Source: Mesoflavibacter zeaxanthinifaciens DSM 18436 (GTDB taxonomy: Bacteria > Bacteroidota > Bacteroidia > Flavobacteriales > Flavobacteriaceae). Taken from it: a stretch of 64,000 nt of DNA. Position 1 is the stretch's first letter. Each line of letters begins with the position of its first letter. The position numbers and the translations under genes were made by a program. The stretch spans positions 62,001 to 126,000 of the forward strand of contig NZ_AULQ01000008.1 in NCBI RefSeq assembly GCF_000422365.1, given 5' to 3'. Under the pieces are notes generated by a model. The model had not been told where the DNA came from. It searched no databases and saw only the letters and a list, made by a program, of their open reading frames with translations. Of this stretch, positions 8,685 to 17,238 are shown one piece after another.

Positions 8685-9371
8685 TTATAAATATTTTTTT
8701 AAGTCTAATAAATGATTGATAATTTTTATATCTGGAGCTATAGTTTCTTTATGATAATTAAAGCAAATAGCATCTAACCCAATATTTAATGCGCCTAAAA
8801 TATCGGCTTCATAATTATCGCCAATCATAATACTGTTTTTAGTTGTTGCATTGGCTAAATCTAAAGCGTGATTAAATATTTTAGGATTTGGCTTTTTTAC
8901 ACCAACCATTTCTGAATTTGTGATAGTTTCAAAAAAATGAAATATGTTTGATTTTTTCATCTTATGATACTGTACTGCTTCAAATCCATTGGTTATAATA
9001 TGTAATTGATATTTTGGTTTTAGATAATCTAAAATTTCAAAAGTACCATCAAATAAATGGTTTTGATTACTTAAGTTATCTATATAATCCTCTGACAGTT
9101 TATTAATTACTTCTGCCTCTACTTCTATATTTAAAGTATCAAAGGTATCTTTTAATCTATAAAATCTTAAATGTTCTTTGCTTACTTTTTCTTCTCTATA
9201 AAGCTTCCAATATTGCAAATTTAGCGGTTCGTAAACGCTCAAAAACTCAGGTAAACTAAGTTGTAGATTATTCTTTTTAAAAATAAAATCAAAAGTTAAT
9301 GCCGAGTTCTTATCAAAATCCCAAAGTGTGTGATCTAAATCAAAAAAAATATGCTCTATATTATTGTTCAT
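8685..9371 (-). CDS. HAD hydrolase, YjjG-type pyrimidine nucleotidase family
   Basis: 228 residues. HAD motif I is DLDHT (Asp11, Asp13), motif II is the ITNG around 126-129, motif III is KKPNP (159-163) and motif IV GDNYEAD (184-190). The C1 cap is alpha-helical (20-100). YjjG enzymes dephosphorylate noncanonical pyrimidine nucleoside monophosphates, a nucleotide clean-up role; this substrate is inferred from family resemblance. The start overlaps the upstream deacetylase gene by 11 bases, indicating coupled translation. Confidence 0.85.
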   Translation of the reverse strand: MNNNIEHIFFDLDHTLWDFDKNSALTFDFIFKKNNLQLSLPEFLSVYEPLNLQYWKLYREEKVSKEHLRFYRLKDTFDTLNIEVEAEVINKLSEDYIDNLSNQNHLFDGTFEILDYLKPKYQLHIITNGFEAVQYHKMKKSNIFHFFETITNSEMVGVKKPNPKIFNHALDLANATTKNSIMIGDNYEADILGALNIGLDAICFNYHKETIAPDIKIINHLLDLKKYL

Positions 9372-10662
9372 CTACTGAGTCTAAAATTGTATTAAATAGT
9401 GTTTTAAAATGTTGCCAACGTGGTATATTACTAAATGTATAATTATGAAAAACAGGTACAAAATTACCGTTTACAGCTTTAACTTGTTTAATTAATTTAT
9501 CTAAAGCTTCTTGTTTGTCTAATAACGAATTATACTTTAAAAATGCAAAATCTAAAGCATGATATGGTACTATTTTTAGTGGTGTTTGCACCTCGTAATC
9601 TAAATCATAAAACAAAAACGGAGTACAAGTTCCTGCTCTAAAGCCTAAATGATTAACGTAGCCCATTGTATAATCTTCAGGTATTTCTAATTCGACTAAA
9701 TTACGATAAGATTCTGGTAAATTTACTTTAGAAAAAGAATGTCTAGAACCTGCTATATTTGTATTAATGATAGCTTCCATTCTACTCTTTTCAATCTTTA
9801 ACAATTCAATATCATTTAGAGCAAAAAATGAAGATTTTATACCTACTTTACAATAATCTGCAACGTGTTTTATTAAAGATTTAAACTTTTGTTTTTGACT
9901 ATTTATGTTTTTATCGTATGTAGAAAAATCGCCAACTAAGAAGAAAAATATAAATTTAAAATTTCGTTTTTTTTGTCGATTAACAATGTATTTATATGTA
10001 TCAAACGGGTCTTTTCTTGCTCCTAATAATACGCCAAAACGCTCATAAACATCTTTAAATCTAAATGCAAAAAAATCTTTAAAGGTCCCGCCAAATGTAC
10101 GCATTACTCCTACCAATTTATACCTATAAGCTATAGGTACATCTATAACTGGTGTTACTGTATATTTTTTATCAGGAAATATATAATTAGGAAATTGTTC
10201 TTTTAATATGGTTTTAAACTTATATGCCCAAATATCTACTACTGGTTGTGTTAAAAACTGATTATTAAAGGCTAAACTTTCTTCTGCTGGAAAACGACCA
10301 TAATTGTCCTTTACATGTGGTAAATACTCTTCATATCTACTAATTAAATAAAATGTTGCCGCAAAAATATCGTAGGGCAAAGCACTTTTATCTCCTGCAG
10401 GAAAAAAGCATTTAGTCTCTTCCCAATCATAAATATTTATATCTATATCTGATAAGCCTTGCTCAAATAACAAATCGTTAGATCTAATAAAAACCTCGTT
10501 ACTTAAAGGTTGTTTTGCATAAGATATTTTAAGGCTATCGTGAGCAATAAAATCTTCTATAGTTGTTGTAAATTCTACAGGAATCCCAAGTATTCTAGTA
10601 CACACTTGTTTAAAAGTGTATTTAACACGTGGTGTAATTTTGTGTGTGTAAACTAGTAACAT
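9361..10662 (-). CDS. Polysaccharide deacetylase-like protein (NodB-type fold, flavobacterial family)
   Basis: 433 residues without a signal peptide. The N-terminal 150 residues form a family-specific domain (FFPAGDKSALPYDIFAATFY, LISRYEEYLPH) and the remainder resembles the (beta/alpha) NodB-like deacetylase fold, with the VTPVIDVPIAYRYK segment where the metal-binding aspartate motif is expected and GSRHSFSKVNLPES later. Substrate unknown. It overlaps the YjjG-type gene by 11 bases; radC lies 90 bases upstream. Confidence 0.78.
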   Translation of the reverse strand: MLLVYTHKITPRVKYTFKQVCTRILGIPVEFTTTIEDFIAHDSLKISYAKQPLSNEVFIRSNDLLFEQGLSDIDINIYDWEETKCFFPAGDKSALPYDIFAATFYLISRYEEYLPHVKDNYGRFPAEESLAFNNQFLTQPVVDIWAYKFKTILKEQFPNYIFPDKKYTVTPVIDVPIAYRYKLVGVMRTFGGTFKDFFAFRFKDVYERFGVLLGARKDPFDTYKYIVNRQKKRNFKFIFFFLVGDFSTYDKNINSQKQKFKSLIKHVADYCKVGIKSSFFALNDIELLKIEKSRMEAIINTNIAGSRHSFSKVNLPESYRNLVELEIPEDYTMGYVNHLGFRAGTCTPFLFYDLDYEVQTPLKIVPYHALDFAFLKYNSLLDKQEALDKLIKQVKAVNGNFVPVFHNYTFSNIPRWQHFKTLFNTILDSVDEQ

Positions 10663-10752
10663 TAACGATTGAAATTATAAGGTTTAAAAGTACCAAATTC
10701 CTGATTTAAAAGTGTATTTTTTAAGATCAGTTTTAAAGAAATTAACATCATA

Positions 10753-11451
10753 TTACAGCAAAGCCTCGTCTGCAAAACTGAAATAAGCCGATTCTGTAAT
10801 AATTAAATGATCTAAAACACGTATATCTAAACTTTGAGCAGCTAATTTTAATTTTTGGGTAATATCCTTATCGGCTTGACTAGGTTTTAAGGTGCCTGAA
10901 GGATGATTATGTGCCATAATTATTGCAACTGCACCTACTTGTAGCGCTTGTTTTAAGACTAAACGTGTATCTACTAAAGTGCCTGTAATTCCGCCTTTAC
11001 TAAGCTGTAATTTATCAATTACTTTGTTAGAATTATTAAGATAAATAATCCAAAACTCTTCATGAGGTAACTCACCAATCATGGGTTGCATTAACTCAAA
11101 AACCGATTTACTAGATGTAATTTTAAATTGTTGCAAAGCTTCTTCTGCTCGTCTGCGTCTTCCTAATTCTAATGCAGCCGCAATGCTTATAGCTTTAGCT
11201 TCGCCAATGCCTTTAAATTGCATTAACTGTTTGATGCTTAATTTTCCTAACTGGTTTAAATTATTGTCTACGCTAGATAAGATGCGTTTACACAAATCTA
11301 CAGCGCTTTCTTCGCGGTTTCCAGATCCAATTAAGATAGCAACTAGTTCTGCATCACTTAATGCTGCTTTTCCTTTTTTTAGAAGCTTTTCGCGTGGTTG
11401 ATCATCTTCCGACCAGTTTTTTATTGAAAAAGATGGCTTTTTTTCAGACAT
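10753..11451 (-). CDS. radC: RadC family protein (JAB/MPN domain)
   Basis: 232 residues. The N-terminal UPF0758 helical domain contains a helix-hairpin-helix (MQFKGIGEAKAISIAAALELG, within 78-98). The C-terminal JAMM/MPN+ metalloisopeptidase-like domain has HNHPSG at 181-186 and Asp194, so the zinc site is intact. Despite the name, a DNA-repair role is not established for the family. Start ATG 11451; TAGTTTTA just upstream resembles a -7 box. Confidence 0.92.
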   Translation of the reverse strand: MSEKKPSFSIKNWSEDDQPREKLLKKGKAALSDAELVAILIGSGNREESAVDLCKRILSSVDNNLNQLGKLSIKQLMQFKGIGEAKAISIAAALELGRRRRAEEALQQFKITSSKSVFELMQPMIGELPHEEFWIIYLNNSNKVIDKLQLSKGGITGTLVDTRLVLKQALQVGAVAIIMAHNHPSGTLKPSQADKDITQKLKLAAQSLDIRVLDHLIITESAYFSFADEALL

Positions 11452-11514
11452 TTGATAAAACTACACAATATTTTGTAATTTTTAAACTCCAAAAAACCAA
11501 CTAATTATCTAAAT

Positions 11515-11967
11515 ATGAAATCTATTTTTGAAACCGAAGCTAAAGCTGAACTATTAAACCGTTTAGAAAATCTTGATGCTGAATCGTCGGCTAAATGGGG
11601 AAAAATGAACGTAAATCAAATGCTGGTACACTGTACAAAACCTATTGAATTAGCTTTAGGCGAAAGCACTATTAAAAAACCTAATTTTTTAATAGGTATG
11701 ATGATGAAACTTGTTGCGTCAAGCCTTTACAACGATAAACCCTGGAAAGAAGGTTTGCCAACTGCTAAAGAATTTATAATTGTAAATAGTGACGGTTTTA
11801 ATACCGAAAAAGATAAATTAAAGTCTAAAATTGAAATCATGAGCACGTCTAAAAATTATTTTGAACCTAAAAAGAAACATCCTTATTTCGGGACGTTTAC
11901 CGCAGACCAATGGGGAAAAAGTGCTTATAAACATTTAGATCATCATTTTAGACAATTTGGTGTGTAG
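11515..11967 (+). CDS. DUF1569 (DinB-like) protein
   Basis: 150 residues. The C-terminal HPYFGTFTADQWGKSAYKH stretch and HLDHHFRQFGV ending are typical of DUF1569, a four-helix DinB-like family with a possible metal site formed by His35 (LVHC region), His and His near 137-141. Function unknown; DinB-like relatives are thiol-dependent transferases. A dispersed repeat follows the stop codon directly. Confidence 0.85.
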   Translation: MKSIFETEAKAELLNRLENLDAESSAKWGKMNVNQMLVHCTKPIELALGESTIKKPNFLIGMMMKLVASSLYNDKPWKEGLPTAKEFIIVNSDGFNTEKDKLKSKIEIMSTSKNYFEPKKKHPYFGTFTADQWGKSAYKHLDHHFRQFGV

Positions 11968-11988
11968 CTTCGACTACGCTCAGCTACC
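11964..11988. repeat. Fragment of the TTCGACTNCGCTCAG dispersed repeat
   Basis: AGCTTCGACTACGCTCAGC followed by TACC, bounded by GTAGCT and AGCTAC inverted arms, begins at the DUF1569 stop. It resembles the palindromic intergenic sequence common in Bacteroidota whose reverse complement reads CTGAGCGNAGTCGAA. A related fragment lies inside the macroglobulin gene at 22093-22119. Confidence 0.5.
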
Positions 11989-12074
11989 AAAAAAACTTCG
12001 CTAAACTACCAAACGAGTGTTATTAGCTTAAAACTTTAAATACTTTTCAATTCTAAATACTTTCAACTTAAAAA

Positions 12075-12674
12075 GTGTATCCTCCAAAAAAACATCAAGA
12101 TAATAACCAGCTTCATCATATTGAAGTGATAAAAACGTATCCGTTAGCTACATTAATTTCGGTAAAAGATAATCACCCTTTAATAACGCATTTGCCATTA
12201 ATTTATCGCGAAACCGATGGTAAACTTATTGGTCATATAGATATTTATAATCCGCAAACGGACTTGCTTCAGCATGAAAATGAAGTGACCATAATATTTT
12301 CTGGTCCACAATGTTACATTTCGCCAAGTATTTATACCACAACACAATTACCAACGTGGAATTACATTAAAGTACACCTTACCGGAACTGTTACCAGAAT
12401 TGAAGACAAAGCTGCTTTAAAACAGTCTTTAATTACGATGACCGAGTTTTTAGAAGCGCCAGAACACAACTACGTTTTAGAGCCTGACAACCCAAGATTA
12501 GATAAAAATTTAGACTATATTAAACTGTTTGAAATAGATATTAAAACTTGGGAAGGCAAGTTTAAACTCTCTCAAGACAAACTACCAAAAGACAAAGAAA
12601 ACGCCAGACAACAATTAATTAAAAGCAGTCAAGATAGTATTAAGGCTTTTTTAGACAAGGTATTTAAAAATTAA
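12075..12674 (+). CDS. PaiB-like FMN-binding protein
   Basis: 199 residues from a GTG start. The GTG was chosen because the family begins MYxP, here MYPPKKHQ, and no in-frame ATG precedes it. The flavin-reductase-like split barrel shows ATLISVKDNHPLITHLPL, GHIDIYNPQ, and the FSGPQCYISPSIY and PTWNYIKVHLTG motifs. Bacillus PaiB represses sporulation and protease genes; in other bacteria members are poorly known, so FMN/haem binding is a safer call than regulation. DUF1304 gene follows 4 bases later. Confidence 0.87.
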   Translation: MYPPKKHQDNNQLHHIEVIKTYPLATLISVKDNHPLITHLPLIYRETDGKLIGHIDIYNPQTDLLQHENEVTIIFSGPQCYISPSIYTTTQLPTWNYIKVHLTGTVTRIEDKAALKQSLITMTEFLEAPEHNYVLEPDNPRLDKNLDYIKLFEIDIKTWEGKFKLSQDKLPKDKENARQQLIKSSQDSIKAFLDKVFKN

Positions 12675-12678
12675 AATC

Positions 12679-13038
12679 ATGAATATACTAACCAACATTA
12701 TCATAGCCTTAGTAGCCTTGCTTCACCTCTATTTTTTATATTTTGAAATGTTTACTTGGGAAACCAAAGGACCAAAAATTTTTAGGCAGTTTCCTAAAGA
12801 TTTATTTACACCAACCAAAACGTTGGCAGCAAACCAAGGTTTATATAATGGTTTTTTAGCAGCTGGATTAATTTGGACGTTTTTTATCACTAACCCAACG
12901 TGGCAATCTAACATTGCATTATTCTTTTTAGGTTGCGTTGCTGTTGCTGGTATTTATGGCGGACTAACAGCATCTAAAAAGATATTTTTTGTTCAAGCCT
13001 TACCGGCTTTGATTGGGATTTTGTTGGTGTTAATATAG
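12679..13038 (+). CDS. DUF1304 family small membrane protein
   Basis: 119 residues, four membrane helices. The family pattern is clear: HLYFLYFEMFTWETKGPKIF, NQGLYNGFLAAGLIW and the GIYGGLTASKKIFFVQ loop, ending at ALPALIGILLVLI. Function unknown. It starts 4 bases after the PaiB-like gene and is probably co-transcribed with it. Confidence 0.88.
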   Translation: MNILTNIIIALVALLHLYFLYFEMFTWETKGPKIFRQFPKDLFTPTKTLAANQGLYNGFLAAGLIWTFFITNPTWQSNIALFFLGCVAVAGIYGGLTASKKIFFVQALPALIGILLVLI

Positions 13039-13062
13039 TTCAATAGAAAATCATTTATATCG

Positions 13063-13070
13063 TATCTTTG
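13063..13070 (+). promoter_or_regulatory. TAnnTTTG -7 box for ktrB
   Basis: TATCTTTG, 15 bases before the ktrB ATG. No clear -33 TTTG partner. This would give a very short leader. Confidence 0.5.
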
Positions 13071-13085
13071 TTTAAAATTTAAGCT

Positions 13086-14438
13086 ATGAGATCTAAATTA
13101 CTTAAACAAGTAAAAAATTGGTATAGAAAATTTCAAATTAGTAAATCACCTCAAATGAATTTAGTTTGGGGTTTCTTTTTATACACTATTATTGGATTTT
13201 TCTTATTGAGTATTCCATTTTTTCATAAAACTGATGTATCTCTTTTAGACAACTTATTTATTTCTACATCAGCCATTTCTACAACAGGTCTTGTTACTAT
13301 TAGTATTTTTGACTCATATAATTACTTAGGTCAATTTGTAATCATGTGTCTTATTCAAATTGGAGGAATAGGATATATGACACTAACTACTTATTATTTA
13401 ATTTTTACTACAAAAAGATTAACACGCTGGCATAGTAAATTAATTGGCGCAGAATTTACTTTACCTAATACAATTAAAATTAAAGATTTTATTAAAAGTG
13501 TAATTATATTCACACTAGTAATGGAAAGTATTGGAGCTGTATTGTTCTACATTGCTTTTACAAATTCTGGGATGGAAAACATTCAAGCAATTTGGTTTTC
13601 TATATTTCATAGTATTTCTTCTTTTTGCACAGCTGGCTTTGGGTTATTTAATGATGGTTTTGAAGGCTTTAAAGACAATGTTTTTATTAACACAATTATA
13701 TCTTGCTTAGCTATAGCTGGATCATTAGGTTTTATCGTTATTACAGATCTATGGTACAGAATGACAGGCAGATCAAAAGAAGTTTCTTTTACAACAAAAA
13801 TTATTATTTATGGGTTTATTGTTCTATTAGCAATAGGTACTTCTATTATTTACACCACAGAAAGCGCAACTATAACTGGTCATGATAGTCCTTTAATGAT
13901 ATCATTTTTCCAAGCCATGTCTGCAATGACAACAGTCGGTTTTAACACAGTACCTATTGGTGACTTTTCTCTACCGATTTTATTATTATTAACATTCTTA
14001 ATGTATATAGGAGCATCTCCTTCTGGTACTGCTGGTGGTATGAAAATAACAACTCTTACAGCGATGTTAGCTATATTAAAAAGTAGATTGCTAGGTCAGA
14101 AAAAAATCACTTTCTTAAATAGATTAATTCCTTTTGAGAGGATTTATGTAGCTACTTCTACTTTTATGCTTTATACAAGTTTGATTTTTTTATTTTCCTT
14201 TTTATTATCCTACACAGAAAATTTTTCATTTGATAAAATTTTATTCGAAGCAGCTTCTGCTTTAGGAACTGTTGGATTAAGTACAGGTATAACAGGTGAT
14301 CTCTCCAGCTTAGGGAAAATTTTAATAATAATGATTATGTTTATTGGTCGCGTAGGTGTTTTAACTTTTGGATTTGCTCTACTAAAACAGAAGCATAACT
14401 ATTTAAACAAAATAAAAGAAGATGATTTAGCTGTTTAA
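13086..14438 (+). CDS. ktrB: TrkH/KtrB-family potassium uptake membrane subunit
   Basis: 450 residues with the four M1-P-M2 repeats of the SKT superfamily. The four pore loops can be read: SAISTTGLVT, SSFCTAGFGLF, SAMTTVGFNT and ASALGTVGLSTG, each with the filter glycine, as in a K+ (or K+/Na+) pathway. It should form a dimer in the inner membrane and normally needs the cytosolic RCK subunit KtrA/TrkA, which is not encoded next to it. Convergent with mpl, 18 bases apart. Confidence 0.92.
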   Translation: MRSKLLKQVKNWYRKFQISKSPQMNLVWGFFLYTIIGFFLLSIPFFHKTDVSLLDNLFISTSAISTTGLVTISIFDSYNYLGQFVIMCLIQIGGIGYMTLTTYYLIFTTKRLTRWHSKLIGAEFTLPNTIKIKDFIKSVIIFTLVMESIGAVLFYIAFTNSGMENIQAIWFSIFHSISSFCTAGFGLFNDGFEGFKDNVFINTIISCLAIAGSLGFIVITDLWYRMTGRSKEVSFTTKIIIYGFIVLLAIGTSIIYTTESATITGHDSPLMISFFQAMSAMTTVGFNTVPIGDFSLPILLLLTFLMYIGASPSGTAGGMKITTLTAMLAILKSRLLGQKKITFLNRLIPFERIYVATSTFMLYTSLIFLFSFLLSYTENFSFDKILFEAASALGTVGLSTGITGDLSSLGKILIIMIMFIGRVGVLTFGFALLKQKHNYLNKIKEDDLAV

Positions 14439-14456
14439 TTCTTCTAAAAAAACAGT

Positions 14457-15812
14457 TTATTTTATCAATCCTTTCACCTCATCAAAATCCAGTCCGCCAT
14501 AATTACCGCTACTCATTAACAATAAGGCTTTGTTATCAAAATTTTGAGAAAAGAGATAATTTTTAAAATAGTCTGGATTGGTATAAATAATTAAATCATC
14601 ACGCTCAAAAGCATCTGCTATTTGTTGGTGTGTTACCGCGTCTAGTTTTTTAATTTCTACCGCATGCGGACTGTAAAACACTACTGCGACATTAGCTGCA
14701 TCTAAAGCGCCTTTATATTCTTTTAAAAATTCGGCATTTAAACTGCTATAGGTATGTAATTCTAAACACGCTACCAAAGTACGATCTGCATATTGTTCTT
14801 TAACAGCTTTTGTAGTTGCACTTACTTTACTTGGCGAATGTGCAAAATCTTTATAAGCAACGCTATTATTGGTTTCGGCAATTTTTTCTAAACGCTTGCT
14901 TGCACCTTTAAATGTTGAAATAGCTTCGTAAAAATCATCCTCATCTATTCCCATATGTTGACAAATCCATTTTGCACCAGCCAAATTATTTAAGTTGTGT
15001 TTACCAAACACTTCTATTGGCATTGGTCCTTCTGGAGTTTCTAACAATGTTTCGCCATCTTCAACAGTGTATTCTGGTGTGTGATATGGTAATTTTCTAA
15101 TTGGGTTTTCGCTAGCTTCTACAATGCGTTTAACCGCTTCGTCTTCTTCGTTATAATTTATACTTCCACCTCGTACAATACTATCTACAAAGATTTTAAA
15201 CTGCTCTTCATAATTTTCATAGGTTGGGAAGACATTAATATGATCCCAAGCAATACCACTTAACAATGCAATATTGGGTTTGTATAGATGGAATTTTGGT
15301 CGTCTGTCTATCGGACTACTTAAATACTCATCACCTTCTAAAACTATAAAATCATTATCCTTGGTTAATTTTACCATCACGTCAAAACCTTCTAATTGTG
15401 CGCCAACCATAAAATCTACATCGCGGTCATGGTAATGCATGACGTGTAAAATCATAGATGTTATTGTGGTTTTTCCATGACTACCGCCAATAACAACTCT
15501 AGTTTTATCTTTAGATTGCTCGTATAAAAACTCTGGATAACTGTATATTTTTAAGCCTAATTCTTGAGCTTTTAATAACTCCGGATTATCTGCTTTAGCG
15601 TGCATACCTAAAACGATAGCATCTAATTTATCAGTAATTTTCTCAGGAAACCATCCAAATTGTTCTGGCAATAATCCTTTAGCTTCAAGACGTGATTTTG
15701 AAGGTTCAAAAATCGTGTCGTCACTTCCTGTTACTTGATATCCTTTGTTATGTAATGCTAATGCAAGGTTGTGCATTGCGCTTCCGCCAATAGCTATAAA
15801 ATGTACGTTCAT
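14457..15812 (-). CDS. mpl: UDP-MurNAc:tripeptide ligase, Mpl-type Mur ligase
   Basis: 451 residues. It begins HFIAIGGSAMHNLALAL (Mur ligase N-domain), has the ATP loop GGSHGKTT at 109-116, and EGDEYLSS and AWDHINVFPTYENYEEQF in the central domain. Mpl reattaches the recycled tripeptide L-Ala-gamma-D-Glu-meso-Dap to UDP-MurNAc. SGxAMxxLA in place of the MurC GIGG.GMSG pattern favours Mpl over MurC. A TATCTTTG promoter box lies 22 bases upstream. Function in recycling rather than de novo synthesis is inferred from family. Confidence 0.88.
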   Translation of the reverse strand: MNVHFIAIGGSAMHNLALALHNKGYQVTGSDDTIFEPSKSRLEAKGLLPEQFGWFPEKITDKLDAIVLGMHAKADNPELLKAQELGLKIYSYPEFLYEQSKDKTRVVIGGSHGKTTITSMILHVMHYHDRDVDFMVGAQLEGFDVMVKLTKDNDFIVLEGDEYLSSPIDRRPKFHLYKPNIALLSGIAWDHINVFPTYENYEEQFKIFVDSIVRGGSINYNEEDEAVKRIVEASENPIRKLPYHTPEYTVEDGETLLETPEGPMPIEVFGKHNLNNLAGAKWICQHMGIDEDDFYEAISTFKGASKRLEKIAETNNSVAYKDFAHSPSKVSATTKAVKEQYADRTLVACLELHTYSSLNAEFLKEYKGALDAANVAVVFYSPHAVEIKKLDAVTHQQIADAFERDDLIIYTNPDYFKNYLFSQNFDNKALLLMSSGNYGGLDFDEVKGLIK

Positions 15813-15833
15813 GATTTATTTTTGAAGATGTTT

Positions 15834-15841
15834 CAAAGATA
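15834..15841 (-). promoter_or_regulatory. TAnnTTTG -7 box for mpl
   Basis: TATCTTTG on the minus strand, 21 bases before the mpl ATG. No convincing -33 element. Confidence 0.5.
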
Positions 15842-15857
15842 CATATTGGAATTTATT

Positions 15858-16123
15858 TTGACACTAATTTCACAAATTTTCACTAATTTATGTGCAGAGT
15901 TTATCTAGTTATTACACAGAGTTTCTCTGAGATACAGAGACTCGTAGAGATTTTTAGTTTTTGATGCTTTGTGACTTTGCGAGGTGTTGCTTGACACGAA
16001 TTTCACGAATGTTCACTAATTATTATTTAAATATTTTACAGAGTTTGCTTTGTTTCTGTGACTGTGACTAAAGACTGCTCACTGCCTACTACCTAATACC
16101 TACTGCTTACTGCTTACTGCAAA
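15858..16123. repeat. Mosaic of intergenic repeats in the 300-base mpl-TPR gap
   Basis: The 15813-16113 gap holds no gene. It contains two direct copies of a 31-base unit, TTGACACTAATTTCAC... at 15858-15888 and TTGACACGAATTTCAC... at 15991-16021, differing at a few positions and both ending TTCACTAATT. Between and after them are ACACAGAGTTTCTCTGAG and TACAGAGTTTGC phrases, and from 16074 to 16123 an imperfect tandem array of ACTGC every seven bases (at least six units). The array runs into the end of the TPR gene and supplies its final Gln codon and stop. Confidence 0.75.
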
Positions 16124-17061
16124 CTTTCCTTAAATTCTTTAAAGACTTCAATTTTTGGTAGTTCTTTTAAAGCTAGATCTATATGTGCTAAAGCTTGCTT
16201 AATGTCTTTTTTGTGTTTGTAGATTTGTGCTATACGGTAATTTGCCCAAGCTTTTGGCACACCATCTTTTGCTGAGTAGTTATGCAAATACACTTTTAAA
16301 CATGTTAGACCTTTATCTAATTGTACATTATAATCTGCACACACTTTCCCTATTTGATAGTGTAAAGCGTTTCTTTTATGTTTTACCTGTGATGCTTCAA
16401 TATTACTTATGGCTTTTTCTGGTAGGTTTTCCTTTTCATATAACGCTGTTAGCTTGTCGTAACAAGTAATAGAGCCACCAACTTTAATAGCTTTTAGGTA
16501 ATAATCTTCGGCAAGTTCTGGCTCGTCATCATATTCGTAAATATAACCTTTAGCTAAATAACCATCTACTTTAGAAAGTTTTTCAAGCTCGTTAGCATAT
16601 TTTAAAGATTTACTTTTACTACCACCAATAATACCTGGTAACTGCATGTATAACTCTACTAAAGCCCAACGTGTGTCTATATGATTTGGATCTAATTCGG
16701 CTGCTTTTAAAAACGCTGCTTTAACGTCATCTATAATGGTTAATGCTCTAATTTTACTTACAGACAAGGCTTTCATCCCTAAAGCGCCTCCATATTTGTA
16801 ATGGTAATTAGCTTCGGTTGGTTTGGCTTCGGTCAACTTTTTATATTGTTTTGCGGCTTCATCCCATTTTTTTTGATGTCCGTAAGCATCGCCTAATAAT
16901 TCTATTGCTTCTAAATCATTTTCATTATGATCAACAAAAGGTTTTAGCTCTGCTTCTGCTTTGCTAAACAATTTTTGTTGAATAAAAGCTTTTCCTTTTT
17001 CAATAGAGGTTTGCCCCATTAAAAAAAGCGGAAAGCAACATATAAAAATGATTAATCGCAT
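16114..17061 (-). CDS. Secreted/periplasmic TPR-repeat protein
   Basis: 315 residues from the ATG at 17061. That start gives the signal peptide MRLIIFICCFPLFLMGQ and lies just downstream of a TATTTTTG promoter box (17083-17090); the upstream ATG at 17094 would precede the promoter. TPR-type repeats cover most of the protein (for example AEAELKPFVDHNENDLEAIE, KKWDEAAKQYKKLTEAKP, KAAFLKAAELDPNHIDTR, KQALAHIDLALKELPKIE). It probably serves protein-protein interaction in the periplasm. Divergent from the macroglobulin gene, with a palindrome between them. Partner unknown. Confidence 0.85.
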   Translation of the reverse strand: MRLIIFICCFPLFLMGQTSIEKGKAFIQQKLFSKAEAELKPFVDHNENDLEAIELLGDAYGHQKKWDEAAKQYKKLTEAKPTEANYHYKYGGALGMKALSVSKIRALTIIDDVKAAFLKAAELDPNHIDTRWALVELYMQLPGIIGGSKSKSLKYANELEKLSKVDGYLAKGYIYEYDDEPELAEDYYLKAIKVGGSITCYDKLTALYEKENLPEKAISNIEASQVKHKRNALHYQIGKVCADYNVQLDKGLTCLKVYLHNYSAKDGVPKAWANYRIAQIYKHKKDIKQALAHIDLALKELPKIEVFKEFKESLQ

Positions 17062-17082
17062 ATTTAGTATTTTCAATTTATA

Positions 17083-17090
17083 CAAAAATA
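17083..17090 (-). promoter_or_regulatory. TAnnTTTG -7 box for the TPR gene
   Basis: TATTTTTG on the minus strand, 21 bases before the ATG at 17061. It decides against the more upstream ATG at 17094. Confidence 0.55.
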
Positions 17091-17147
17091 ACATTCTGTT
17101 GGTATTGTTTTTGATTCTGTTGCGTTAATAATTGTTAACTTTAAATT

Positions 17148-17176
17148 TCTATCGTTTTACTCAACAAAACGATAGA
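17148..17176. promoter_or_regulatory. 29-bp inverted repeat in the TPR-macroglobulin divergent region
   Basis: TCTATCGTTTT (17148-17158), seven-base spacer, AAAACGATAGA (17166-17176), perfect 11-bp arms. It is between two divergent starts and has no T-tract, so an operator or a leader hairpin of the macroglobulin mRNA is more likely than a terminator. Confidence 0.5.
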
Positions 17177-17238
17177 TTCACGTATTTTTAGTTTTAAGTC
17201 AAAATGTCTAAACTTATCTTGCTATTAAAAATAATTTT

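Noticed and set aside
15858-16123. CRISPR array in the repeat-rich mpl-TPR gap
   Set aside because: Only two copies of the longer unit, no unique spacers of constant length and no cas genes in the window.
17061-17094. Upstream ATG at 17094 for the TPR gene
   Set aside because: The TATTTTTG promoter box at 17083-17090 lies downstream of it and the signal peptide begins at 17061.
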